64,000 nt of DNA, from NCBI RefSeq assembly GCF_048544455.1, contig NC_133534.1, positions 87,635,637 through 87,699,636 on the forward strand, written 5' to 3'. The notes beneath the pieces were generated by a model. That model saw nothing but the letters and a program-made list of their open reading frames with translations, did no database searches and had not been told where the DNA came from. Each line of letters begins with the position of its first letter. Position 1 is the first letter of the stretch. Positions 10,114-21,456 of this stretch are shown here, in pieces. Both the position numbers and the translations under genes were made by a program. Source of the DNA: Silene latifolia (Eukaryota; Streptophyta; Magnoliopsida; Caryophyllales; Caryophyllaceae).

Positions 10114-11712
10114 ATGGCAAGGACAAAGGGTGCAACAAAGGCACCAAAGGCAAAGGCTCTCTCTCAAAGGCAAAAAGCTCTCCAAACAAAGAAAGCTTTG
10201 GCAATGGTGGTAGCAACACCAAACTTGGAAGTACAACCATAACAACAACAAATTTCTATGGGAGCATCACCTTCTACTCCGGTAATCGATCAACTCTTGC
10301 ATTATCCGGAGGTAACTTTTATTTCTGATACCCATAGAAATACATTTGCCAAGTTTGCTATGAAATCAATTCAATCCACCAAATTCATATGTGAAGATGC
10401 CTTGGAGAAATTGGGTGTTCTTGAACAAACAAAAGCCTTTTTCAATGCCATGGGTTTGAAGAAATTGTTTGAAACAAAGGAATTGACATACCCTTCCCTT
10501 GTCTTGGAATTCTTAAGTTCTTTAAAAGTCACGAAAGTTGAGAATAGGGAAAATCTTGAGTTCCGTCTAGCTAACATTAGTAGACGCATTACCTTTGAGG
10601 AATTAGGTGAAATTTTGGGTCTTAGCGATGAATCGAGATATCTTAAGCATTATGGAAAGTATGACCCCGAGCCTCTTTGGGAGGCAATCTCCGGGAAGAA
10701 ATTTGATGATTTTCATGCTTGTCGTGCTCTTTTGGTCCATCATCCGGGCATAAGAGTATGGCACAAAGTTGTGGGAAATACCATAATTGCTAGGAAAGAC
10801 ACCAATCATTTCACAAGACTTGATTTTATTCTCCTTGAATCGGCTTTGAATATCGGAAGAATCCATACCAAGCCTTTCAATTCTTTGAGGCTATTGGTTG
10901 ATAGATGGCTCCATGTTGATAGTGGGAAGAAGGGTACAACCGTTATTGTTAATGGCGGCCTAGTCACGGTCCTAGCCAAGCACTTTGATCCTAATTTCAA
11001 TAAGGATAGCAAGTACAAGGCAAAGGAAGGTGGCCATCTTATTGATATGCCTATCATGATTAACAAGTTCAAGTGGGTTGCTCAAAACCCTCTTGACACC
11101 AAGTGTGGATGGCTTACTAGTGAGGCTCGATCATTCACTTTACCCGCGAAGATTTGTCGTCTAAGTGTCCACCGGACCAACTATCTACTTCCCCTATCCG
11201 AAGAAGCCGAGTACATCATTCAACAACAAAAGGGTGATCATGAAACCCCCTCCTCTTCCATTGTTATACCGCCTTACCCCTTTGTGTATGAAGAGTTCAA
11301 ACCGGAAGGAGTTGAAATTGGGAAAGACTATGTCACTCTTCTTATGCAAGCCATGCACAAGCAAGCTTATGAAGACCGGAAGAATGCATATTTGGCTCAA
11401 TATCCTCCCCTCCTACATTTAGCTAGGCAAGGACTCCTTGATCCATCTTATCCTTTGCCTAGTTGGGCGGATAAAGAAGCCTTGTTTCCGGGTGCATCTA
11501 GGGACGTGGTGGAAGACAATGAGGTTGTTGGAAATGGTGAAGAAATTGATGATAACATTGAGGAAGAAGCAAATGGAGATGGAGAAAGAGATGGTGAAGA
11601 TGATGATGAACAAGATGAGGAACAAGATGAAGAAGAAAGTGCCACGGAAAGTGGCAATGTGACCACTTCTCATGAGGGAAGTGATGATGATGATAGCATG
11701 ACGGAAGACTAG
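10114..11712 (+). pseudogene. ATH1 second ORF (ATHILA ORF-1 family), one premature stop
   Basis: The open part (10258-11712, 484 codons) matches the Athila-specific protein family (Pfam ATHILA ORF-1) in stretches such as RITFEELGEILGLSD, FLSSLKV and NYLLPLSEEAEYI. The C-terminus is strongly acidic (runs of Asp/Glu from about 11515). An in-frame ATG at 10114 adds MARTKGATKAPKAKA and a further basic segment. The frame is then cut by one TAA at 10240-10242, after which it is open to 11712, so the native start is probably 10114 and this copy carries a single nonsense change. The role is unknown. In Athila elements this kind of ORF sits in the env-like position after pol, but here it follows gag-PR directly. 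No signal peptide or membrane segment is evident. Confidence 0.8.
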
Positions 11713-13656
11713 CCTTGGAGACTCCTACACTCCCATGGTTTGTCTATATCTCTTTGTATTTTATTTCATTTTGATCATTGTTGGTTTAGTCCTAGCAACA
11801 TCAAAGGACTCGCACCTCGGTTCCATTGAGGTGTTCTTTATTGTTCCCATTTGTAAAATCCAAAATGACAATCTAGTTTCATGCATAGCATAGTGTGTGC
11901 ATGAACTACCCTAATGCTTTGACATTAGCAATAGTGTCTTATTTGGTTTGGGGAAGTTGATGCATACACAACGGGAGGTAATCTAAATTATCCTCTCCGT
12001 CATAACAAAAACCATGCATCATGTAGTATAGCTTAGTGTAGAATTGCATTTAGTATAGAAATCATGCATCATCTTTGCATAATTTCCATCATTTTGGCCA
12101 TTGAGGACAATGCCCATATTAGTGTGGGGATGGAAATTCTAACACTTAACTTTTATTCAAAAAAACCATAAAAATTTCAAAATTTCAAAAACCATAAAAA
12201 TTGAAAAATTGAAAAATTCAAAAACAAGTTCATTTCCTTTGTATATATTGTCTTGTATATATTATGTTTGTTCATCCTTGTTCACTTTGATTGACTACGC
12301 CACATCCGAGACATGAGGATATTGAAGACCGCATGGTATGATCTTTCCAATCTCCTTTTTCCTCTTTATGTTAATGACTATGTGGCTTTATTTTGATTGA
12401 TGCGGTAAAAACAATGTGAACTTAGGACTTACATTTAGTTTATTTGGCATATTAGTTGGTAGAATCATTTGCATTAGGATGTTTATATGATAGTTGCATC
12501 ATGGCATGTAGTTTGCATGTTAGAAAAATTTTGCGAAACCGTCTACTTGGAAAGCTTGACAAGTGTATATAGGCCCTAGTAGATGCTTTTTATTCTTAAG
12601 ACTTTGCTTGTTAGAATGCTTGTAAAACACCCTAGGATGTGTCATGCTAGTATCCTTTGACCCATGGTTTAAGGTCGAGTCAAGAGTACCTTGTGGTGTG
12701 ATAACTTCTTGGCTACCGTTTATTCCAAGGTGACCCTTGAAACCATGCATACTTCCATCATTCATCCATGTTCTACTATATTTTTGTCATCAAAGGGAAT
12801 GGGCACAAAAAGAAATTGTTCAAAAATTTGAGTTCAATGAAATGAAAAGTGAAAGAAAGTTTGCAAAAATTGCAACAAATGAAAAGAGGAGCAAAAATAG
12901 ACTCCTAAAGCTTCAAATACAAGGCACTCTCGTTACTAATTGGGGTGACTTTGAAAATGTTCAAAAAGAAATGCAAAAAGTTGTCAAGTATTGAAATGCC
13001 AAAAATCAAAAAGAAATGGCAAAGAAAGTGTTCTCAAATGTCAAATGCCACAAGAAATTGGGGGGAAAAACAAAAACAAAAGCAAACTCCAAAAATGAAA
13101 CTCAAATATCTATTGATCCCTTTATCCACCGTATCCACTTTTGTGCATGGTAGAGGGGGGACGACCCTTCTTCTTGTCTAGGCAAGAGGGGGAATTCCGC
13201 GATCCTCCAGTGTTTCTAACACCATAGGGAGTCTATTCTTGACAAAAGCATTTAACGATTGAGGACAAAGGTACCCTAGCTTGACAAAACTTGGAGGTGA
13301 TTTATTGGTATCCTTCTAGGCTTAGTAGTTTGAATAAATTGCATCTATGAAGGATTGTGTACCCTTGAATTGCTTCCCTTGTAGATAATTTCCGCCACTT
13401 AGATGAGGAAAGTGGCTATTCTTTTTGTAGATGCATCCATTATGTGATTTTATGTGATTTAATGTTTGGATGTGTCGCCATTTTGGCAAGACCCACCTTG
13501 CCTTGCAAGAAGGCATCCTACCTCATGGTTGTCTTGTTGTGAGTTGAAGGGGCGGAGTGAGACCCGCTAATTGTCTCATATCGGCTATTATTATTAGGAT
13601 AAGTTAGTTTTGGTCCTAGTCTTTGTCACCTCTTTACTCGGGACGAGCAAAGGTTC
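11713..13656 (+). other. ATH1 3' non-coding region
   Basis: About 1.9 kb has no recognisable gene, and the short frames here show no conserved domain. It has two PPT-like places: GGTTTGGGGAAGTTGATG at 11945-11962, close to the real PPT/LTR junction at 13657-13674, and TTAGTGTGGGGATGG at 12119-12133. It also has an A/T-rich stretch of repeated CATAAAAATT and AAAAATTG motifs at about 12160-12225. Confidence 0.7.
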
Positions 13657-13670
13657 GGTTTGGGGATATT
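13657..13670 (+). other. ATH1 polypurine tract
   Basis: It reads GGTTTGGGGATATT directly before the LTR start TGATGTGACC. The position defines it as the primer for plus-strand DNA synthesis, although it is not a pure purine run. Confidence 0.65.
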
Positions 13671-14017
13671 TGATGTGACCATAATTGGCGCATATTTAGC
13701 CCCCGAATTACCATTGTTTCCATGGTTTTTAGTGCCTATTTGGGTCATTTCTTATCTTTAGTTCTTTGTTTTGCATATTCTTTGAGATTTTGATCCCTTG
13801 GTAGGAAAGGAGTAAGAATCTTGCATTTTCATGGCAAAACGAGGCTAAATTGATTGTATTCAATGACCAAGCATCAAGAAGAGACAAGACTAGAAGGCCT
13901 TTGTACATATTATAGTAGAAGAACAATGTTGAGAAAGGATCCTTGCGTCCCCAAGGAAATCCCCAAGGAATTTATGAAGAAAAGGGAAGAAAAGAAGAAG
14001 AATTGAAGCCGACCAAC

Positions 14018-14182
14018 AATCCGAACGGATTGCGGACAAAGGCGCCCCGTCCGCCAGCCCAATCCGAGCGTCCCTCCTTGGAATCCGCTCGGATTCCCCT
14101 CAACAATCCAAGCGTCCCTCTCTGAATCCGCTCGGATTGCACAGCCCAAATCCGGCCGTCCCGACTCTAATCCGCACGGATT
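14018..14182. repeat. Palindrome array in the ATH1 LTR
   Basis: Four perfect AATCCG-NN-CGGATT palindromes lie at 14018-14031, 14082-14095, 14125-14138 and 14169-14182 (NN = AA, CT, CT, CA), with half-sites AATCCGAGCGTCC and AATCCAAGCGTCC between. The array ends about 150 bases before the TATA box, so it would lie in the promoter-proximal U3. Confidence 0.88.
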
Positions 14183-14329
14183 TTCGTGACAAAGACGGAT
14201 TTCATTCTTCAAGCTACGAAAAGAGAAGCCCTTCTCTCAGAAAATACCGGGTCCTCCTTGCTCAACTTAAAAAGTGTAATTACTAGTTTAGCCCTTAGTT
14301 AACCCTAATGCATCCTCCCTAATTTTCAC

Positions 14330-14337
14330 TATAAATA
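14330..14337 (+). promoter_or_regulatory. TATA box of the ATH1 LTR
   Basis: TATAAATA is followed by CCCC, a common plant LTR promoter form. The transcription start would be about 30 bases on. It is inferred from sequence only. Confidence 0.55.
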
Positions 14338-15429
14338 CCCCATTAGTCTAATTAGAGGAGCATGTTCTTCTTATCAATATTTAGAGTAGTTAATATCAAT
14401 CAAATCTCTCTTCAATGTTGTAATCAAGTATTAATCAAGTTTTAATCCAAGTTTTAGTTCTTTAATCTCTCTCTTGTTCTTCCTTTATTTTGGGTAATTA
14501 GAAGATTATTGGGTTTATTGGGAGATTGACAACCTTCCATCAATCATCAAGTTCTTCTATTATTCTTTGCATTATTATTTTGGAATCATTAGTAGGTATA
14601 ATCTCTTAATCCCTTTTTAATTATTGCTAATTACTTTCATTTATTCATCATGTTTCATATTGTTGGTATGATTGACAACCTTGCTAGCATGATCAACATG
14701 ATAATGAGTGAGTAGTCTCTTAGCTAGGGTTTAATGGGTGATTAGGGGAAACCAACATGGGGGATGATTCATGCTTAAATCAATATGCTTTCATATCTTA
14801 TTTGCTTGCTTGTTTTGATCTTAATACATGCACATGTTATATTTGATGAAATGCTAAGCCTATGAATCCTTGCATTTACTATCATCTCCTATCTTTTCAA
14901 TGAGACTTGTAAGACATAACCCAACTCGAGTCTTGTTAGACCATGCATGTGTTGAGTAGGAAAGATTAAGTCGACTTGTAGGTGTTGTACAATCTAATCG
15001 ATTCGGCTCCGGGACCCAAACTTTCCTAGGATTGTAAGATATAACCCAACTCAATCCATCACAACAATAATTGCTTGCTTATAATTTGAGAACATGTTTG
15101 TATGATCATATCCCATGATTCCCCTATGAACCCATGACACCCTAGTGCTTTTAATCAATTGTTTACACCCCTTATTTTATTCATCTTGCTAGTTTATTTT
15201 CATTGTTATTTTAGTTTAGTAACCTTCTACATCAACCCAATTTGTGACACCCCCTAGACACCACTAGTTACAATAGAATTCTCATTTCAATACCCGTCCC
15301 TTGGGATCCGACCTTTACTTGCCTCTTTACTAATTGTAGAGTTGTTTGTGAAGTATAAATTGTGTTTTGTATCGACCATTGACCAACGACCACATATACT
15401 TAATTGTGAACACCAAATGGCCTCGATCA

Positions 15430-17059
15430 CTTTCCCATCCCCAACCTTTTACTCACCGAGTACGGCATAATACTCATACTAACCCCTAGATCACATAAGG
15501 CTTTGTTGATCATGGTGTCGCCAATGGATCACATAAGGTTTTGGAGGTGAACTCCCTTGAAGTATTGCGCTACTCACCTTAGTGATGGCGATAGTCTCAA
15601 GCTTCCGGATTGACTTCTTCTTTGTAAGGATGTCTTTCATGTATTTTGCATAGGCCGGCACGTGATTGATTAATTCCGTGAAAGGAATTGAGACTTCCAA
15701 ATTCTTCACAATTTCCATAAATTTTCCAAGTTGGTCATCAAATTTGGGCTTGGCTTGACGACTCGGAAAAGGAAGTCTAATCACAATGGGCTCCTTCTCC
15801 TTGACCTTGTCTTCATTTTTCTTTGAAATTTCTTCTTTTGATGGTTCTCCATCCTCGGAGTTTTGCACAATTTCTTCTTTGTCACTAGCTTCCACAACCT
15901 CATCCTCAACTTGCTTTTTCGGTGCTTCATACCTTGTACCACTCCTCAAGTGAATGGCACTAACTGTTTCATGTCTTGGGGGATTACTTTGAGGTGGTAA
16001 TTGCCCCTTTTATCTTTGTGAGCTTGAAGATGCTAGTTGAGTCAATTGGGTTTCCAACATTTTGGTGTGAGCTAGGATGTTATTGATGGTGATTTCCTTT
16101 GCTTGACTATACTTTTGCATTTAAGTGAAAAACTCTTGTTGCTTCTTTTGCATTTGAAGGACCGCTTTTTGAACATCAAAACCATGGTCATTTTGTTGAT
16201 TGTATAGAGATTGATTTTGGTAACCTTGGTTTTGGTTGTAAAAGGGTCTTTGATTTTGGTTTCTCATGGGAGGTGGGGTGTATGTTGGTTGAGGGTTTTG
16301 TACATTTTGGATTTTGTATGAGAGATTTGGATGGAATTTGGTGTTTTCATTGTAATAGTTTGAATAAGGGGTACCACTCTTGTATGCTTGGGAAGCATTC
16401 ACTTGCTCATTTGTTCCCCTACATTCACTTTGCTCATGTCCCAAAGTTCCACAATTCTCACATATCCCAGTTGGGATTGATGAAGATGCCGTCATGGCAT
16501 TAACATGATGCTTTGGTGATTTTGAGGCTTTTTCAAGTCTAGCCATAGCTTTTTCAAACTTCAAATTGATGGTATCAATGTGAGCACTAAGTTGAGCACC
16601 CAATTGAGTAATGGAGTCCACTTCATGCTTTCCTCCTCTAGTAGCCTTGAGAGGTCTACTATATTGTGAGTTATGGACCGCAATTTCCTCAATTTTGTTC
16701 CAAGTTTGATTGTCATCAACTTCGGTCAACATTCCATTTGATCCCATGTAGAGAATGTTCCTTGAATCTTCATAAAGACCGTTCCAAAATTGTTGTACCA
16801 AGAACCACACGCTAAGTCCATGGTGAGGACATGAGCGACAAATTCCCTTAAACCGCTCCCGAGCTTCATACAAAGATTCTTCATCCCTTTGCTTAAAGCC
16901 CGTGATTGGAGCTCTTAGCATGTTAGTCTTTTCCGGTGGATAGAACTTTTTGTAGAAAGCTAGAGCCAACTTCTTCCAAGAATCAATTCCGAGAGTAGCC
17001 TTATCAAGGCCTTTCAACCATTGTTTTGCGGTGCCAATTAGAGAAAAAGAAAATAAGAC
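15430..17059 (-). pseudogene. ATH2: inverted Athila gag-protease fragment
   Basis: The minus-strand reading closely matches the ATH1 Gag from KGLDKATLGIDSWKK through the zinc knuckle CENCGTLGHEQSEC, the Gln/Asn-rich part and the charged linker, to the beginning of the protease. By eye about nine residues in ten are the same. It is broken by a stop or frameshift near 16120 and by a short disruption near 15520. It corresponds to about 6718-8355 of ATH1 in opposite orientation. The left edge is the ATH1 insertion site and the right edge is the junction with COPA, so neither end is a natural element end. Confidence 0.88.
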
Positions 17060-17440
17060 AGTCGATATTCAAAAGAATCGACTCTAGGAACACAATGGAC
17101 GTCCAATCCACGACCTGGCACCGAATGTTTTAAAACATTTAGGACTCCATTACGTTCTCACAATGTCCTACGAGGTATCGTTATAACTCGCATCTGTGAT
17201 CGATCAGCCAACCGTTTGACTTATGGCTCGTTGAACCCACCATCAATAACCTTCACAAAATAATAGCCAGAGTTATCAGCTCATGTAGGCGATTACGGAC
17301 CAAAACAAATATAATGTAATTCAGTTCACTTTATGGCATTCAATGTTGTCGTACAATCCACATGAAAAACAAAATATGAAATAATATGATGATGTTATAA
17401 ATAGCATATGAAAAAGATTTTGTATCGAATCCATTAGCAA

Positions 17441-20400
17441 CTAGTACAACTCAGGAACACGTTTAATTCCCATGGAAATAACGTGCCCTTCATGCTTATC
17501 ATATTTCAATGGTTTAGTGAGAGGGTCCGCGATGTTGTCATCCGAAGCAAACTTGTCAATCACTATCTCCTCTTGCTCCACGTAATCACGGATCAGGTGA
17601 GCCTTCCGATGTACATGTCTAGACTTGTTGCTAGACTTACGCTCCTTGGCCTGGAAGATGGCACCTCTATTGTCACAATAGATGGTGATTGGGTCATTCG
17701 AACTAGGAACTATGGTTAGTCCTTGTAAGAATTGACGCATCCATATAGCTTCCTTTGATGCTTCTGAAGCGGCATATTACTCGAATTCAGTGGTAGAATC
17801 TGCTACAACGTCCTGTTTGGAACTTTTTCAGCTGACCGCAGCACCATTAAGAGTAAAAAGGAATCCAGACTGAGATTCGAATCATCACGATCCGTTTGGA
17901 AGCTAGAATCTGCGTAACCGATTGCACATAGCTTAGTATCTCCTCCATAAGTCAATGCCCAATCCTTAGTTCCCCGTAGGTACTTAAGGATGTTTTTAAC
18001 AGTTATCCAGTGTGTTTCACCAAGATTGCCTTGGTACCGACTCATCATACTCAATGCATATGCCACGTCTGGACGTGTGCATATCGTGGCATACATGATT
18101 GATCCTATGGCTGATGCATAAGGAACGCGACTCATACGCTCGACCCCTTCCAGTGTCTTGGGTGACTGAGACTTGCTCAAATGCATCCCAGAAGTCATTG
18201 GAAAGTTCCCCTTCTTGGAGTTGGTCATGCTGAACCTTTTAAGAATCTTATCTAAAGAAGACTCCTGACTCAGTGATAACATCCGTCGTGATCTATCTCG
18301 ATAGATACGGATTCCCAATATGCGTTGTACCTTACCCAGATCTTTCATCTGGAAATGGTTCTTCAACCATCCTTTTACTGAAGATAAGAGAGGAATATCA
18401 TTCCCAATCAAGAGTATGTCATCGACATACAATATCAAGAAAACAATCTTGCTCCCACTCGACTTGATATATAAGCATGGTTCTTCGACCGATCGAGTGA
18501 AACCATACTCTTTTATCACCTGGTCGAAACGATGATTCCAACTCCGAGAAGCTTGCTTAAGTCCATAAATGGAACGTTTAAGCTTGCACACTTTCTTAGG
18601 ATTTTCAGGATCTATGAAACCTTCGGGTTGTACCATGTACAATTCCTCCTCCAAATAACCGTTTAAGAAGGCGGTTTTCACAATCATCTGCCAAATTTCA
18701 TAGTCATGAAAAGTGGCAATCGCTAAGATTATCCGAATGGAACGCAGCATAACTACGGGTGCAAAAATTTCATCATAATGCAATCCGTGCACTTGAGTGA
18801 AACCTTTTGCCACTAGTCGTGCCTTATAGGTATCTGGTTGCCCGTCTACAGAATGCTTTATTTTTTAAAGCCATTTGCACTGAAGAGGTTGTACCTTGTT
18901 AGGTAAATCAACAAGATCCCATACGTCATTCTCATACATGGAGTCCATCTTGGATTGCATGGCTTCAAGCCATAGCTTAGAGTCGGAACAGGTCATGGCA
19001 CCTTTATAGGTAGCGGGTTCATTACTCTCTAGGAGCAAAACGTCATTTTCCTCGACCATACTAATGTATCTGTCCGGAGGATTAGAGACTCTACCCGACC
19101 TCCTAGGTTCCTGAGGAATATTAACTGTATCATCAGCTGAAGGAACATCTTCCTCCATCCATTCCTCGGTTGTTGGTTCTGGAATCTCCGACAGCTCGAA
19201 GGTTCTATTACTTGACTTGTTCTCGAGAAATTCTTTCTCTAAGAACTTTGCACTATACGCAATAAAAACTCGAGGTTCGGTAGGCAAATAGAAGTAATGA
19301 CCAAACATTCCTTTTGGATAACCAATAAAGTATGTCTTGACCAATTGCGGGCCGAGCTTATCCTCGTGTCTCCACTTGACATAAGCCTCGCAGCCCCAAA
19401 CCCGAATAAAGGACAAGTAAGGGACCGTTCCCTTCCACATTTCATATGGAGTCTTGTCGACAGCTTTAGACGGACTTCGGTTAAGTATAAGAGCAGCTGA
19501 CAAAAGAGCAAAACCCCATAATGAATCAGGTACTACCGTGTGACTCATCATAGATCGAACCATTTCAAGTAGTGTTCGATTTATCCGTTTGGACACACCA
19601 TTTAATAGAGGTGTTCCAGGTGGAGTTAACTGTAAAACTATTCCACAGTCTTTAAGGTGTTGATCAAACTCATTTGAAAGATATTCGCCACCCCTATCTG
19701 ATTGGAGTGCTTTAACCTTTCTACCCAGTTGGTTCTCAACTTTATTCTGGTATTCCTTGAATTTTTCAAAAGACTCACTTTTATTCTTCATTAAGTAGAC
19801 ATATCCGTATCTACTCAAATCATCCGTGAAAGTGATAAAATATCTATAGCAGTCTCTTGCGGTGATTGACATAGGTCCACATACATCAGTATGTATGAGT
19901 CCTAATAGGTCATTAGCGCGCATTCCAACATCTTTGAAGGAAATTCGAGTCATTTTGCCGATAAGACATGATTCACACGTGCCAAATGAAGAGAAATCAA
20001 ATGTGGGGATAGTCCCATTCTCAATGAGTTTCTTTACACGTTTTTCATTTATGTGTCCCATTCGACAATTCCATATAAGTTTGATCTTTGTCACCAGCCT
20101 TTAATTTCTTATTATTCACATGTAATATATCTGTGGTTTGATCTAAGATATAAATTCCATTCATGGAAACTGCTTTGCCATAAACCATTTCATTAAAAGA
20201 GAAAATACAGCTATTGTCCTTTATTGAAAATGAAAAACCGTCTTTATCAAGTACGGAAACAGAAATGTTATTCTTAGATAAACTGGGTACATAGTAACAG
20301 TTATATAAATATAACTAAAAACCACTAGGGAGCTGGATTACGTATGTTCCCATTGAGACTGTAGCAACTCTTGCTCCATTCCCGACTCGCAGGTCCACAT

Positions 20401-20578
20401 CACCCTTTGCGAGGGGTTTGATGTTTTTTAGGCCCTGCAAATGATTACACAGATGAGAACCACAACAAGTATCAAGTACCCAAGTTCCGAAACTTGCATG
20501 GTTAATCTCCATCATATGAATATAACATGATATACCAACAGGAGTAACGCGGCCTGCTTTTATGTCCTCACGGTACAC
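17441..20578 (-). pseudogene. COPA pol: protease, integrase, RT, RNase H (broken)
   Basis: Protease: WVLDTCCGSHLCNH near 20480, where the active-site Gly is Cys (COPC keeps DTGCGS). Integrase: IHTDVCGPMS near 19880, QSDRGGEYLS near 19700 and a Glu-bearing RINRTLLEMV near 19560, where siblings read RRNRTLLDMV. RT: motif A reads MIVKTAFLNG near 18670, with Ile for the expected catalytic Asp, while the YVDDILLIG box near 18425 is intact. RNase H and the C-terminus run to 17441 (HEGHVISMGIKRVPELY). An in-frame TAA replaces a Tyr codon near 18866, and frames break near 17800 and in 20095-20314. No activity is possible. Confidence 0.88.
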
Positions 20579-21456
20579 GGGACAGTTCCTTCTCCAATGC
20601 CCAGTCTTGGGACAATGGTGGCACTCAACGTTACCGTTCTTGCTCTTTGCGTTGCCTTGTCAGCCACTAGTCTGACCAGACCCACTCTTACCGTTTCCTG
20701 ACTTCTTAAACTTTGGCTTTCCTATAGTTAGGTCGCCGTGAGCTTTGCCCTTACCCTTATTCTTGTTGGAAATCATGAGAACATCTTGTTTCATGCTCCC
20801 ACTCAATTTCATATCCTTCTTGGTCCGTACGAGAAGTGAGTGTAGCTCATGAGGACTTTTCTTCATGTCATTCATGTAGTAATTTGCCCTGAAGAGGGCA
20901 AAACCATCATGAAGTGAATGAAGCATACAATCAATGACTATGCTCTCACTGATTTTGCAATCAAGTGCCTCTAGTTTCTCGACATTTTCAATCATGTTAA
21001 GAATGTGTGGGCTAACCGGTTGGCCCTTCTAGAGTTTCGCATCAAAGAAGCGACAGGTATGTCATAAGTAACGATTCTCGGTGCTTTTGAGAACTCATTA
21101 GTGAGCGTGGTTAAAATCTTGTTTGCACCTTGGGAAATGAAGCATCTTTGCAAATTGGTTTCCATTGCAAAAAAGAGTACGTTCTTTATCGCACCCGCTT
21201 CAATGACGAAGTCACTATTAGCAAGTGCCTCGTTAGCTCTTGCATTGGGGCCTGGGTTTGGCGGTATTGGTTCAGTTAAGTACTTGAGCTTACCGTCAGC
21301 AATGGCAGCATTCCTTAATGATGCCTCCCAGTCCGCAAAGTTGGACCCGTCATTCTTCAGTCGTGTGGACTGATTCATGTGGTCCAAGAAAGTTTTGAGC
21401 CAGGACTCGAGTGCAAATGTGGCACTTGGCATAGGGATTTTGTTATTTCCAGCCAT
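20579..21456 (-). pseudogene. COPA gag (broken)
   Basis: It begins with the minus-strand ATG at 21456 (MAGNNKIPMPSATFALESW). The Copia Gag core includes NDGSNFADWEASLRNAAIADG and TNEFSKAPRIVTYD. The frame shifts near 20995-21050 and continues as MIENVEKLEALDCKISESIV with MLHSLHDGFALFRANYYMND. A Lys/Gly-rich tail near 20680-20760 leads to a CCHC zinc knuckle near 20600. It would form the particle. The close match with COPC gag and the different start of COPB gag (MVKFYDNPMPSAT) separate two subfamilies. Confidence 0.85.

Larger units (their letters stand above)
6045..15429 (+). mobile_element. ATH1: pol-less Athila-type Ty3/Gypsy element
   Basis: The order is 5' LTR remnant, Athila primer site, gag-protease, a spacer with a palindrome array, the second Athila ORF, a long non-coding stretch, PPT and 3' LTR. 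No RT, RNase H or integrase motif is present between protease and the second ORF, so the element is non-autonomous. The visible 85 bases of 5' LTR match the 3' LTR end with one difference. Only this much is seen because T1 inserted there. The flank at 15430 is an inverted gag fragment of ATH2, so ATH1 landed in ATH2, and CTTTC (15430-15434) is the predicted target duplication. Confidence 0.88.
13671..15429 (+). repeat. ATH1 3' LTR (about 1.76 kb)
   Basis: It starts TGATGTGACC, resembling the LTR start of ATH4 at 55062, and ends ...GATCA. Its last 83-85 bases repeat at 6045-6129. It has a TATA box at 14330-14337 and a palindrome array upstream of it at 14018-14182. The short frames inside have no domain and are treated as non-coding. 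Confidence 0.88.

Noticed and set aside
10114..10242. A host histone H3 gene because of the MARTK start
   Set aside because: Only the first few residues agree; the frame continues into an Athila ORF and lacks the H3 fold sequence.
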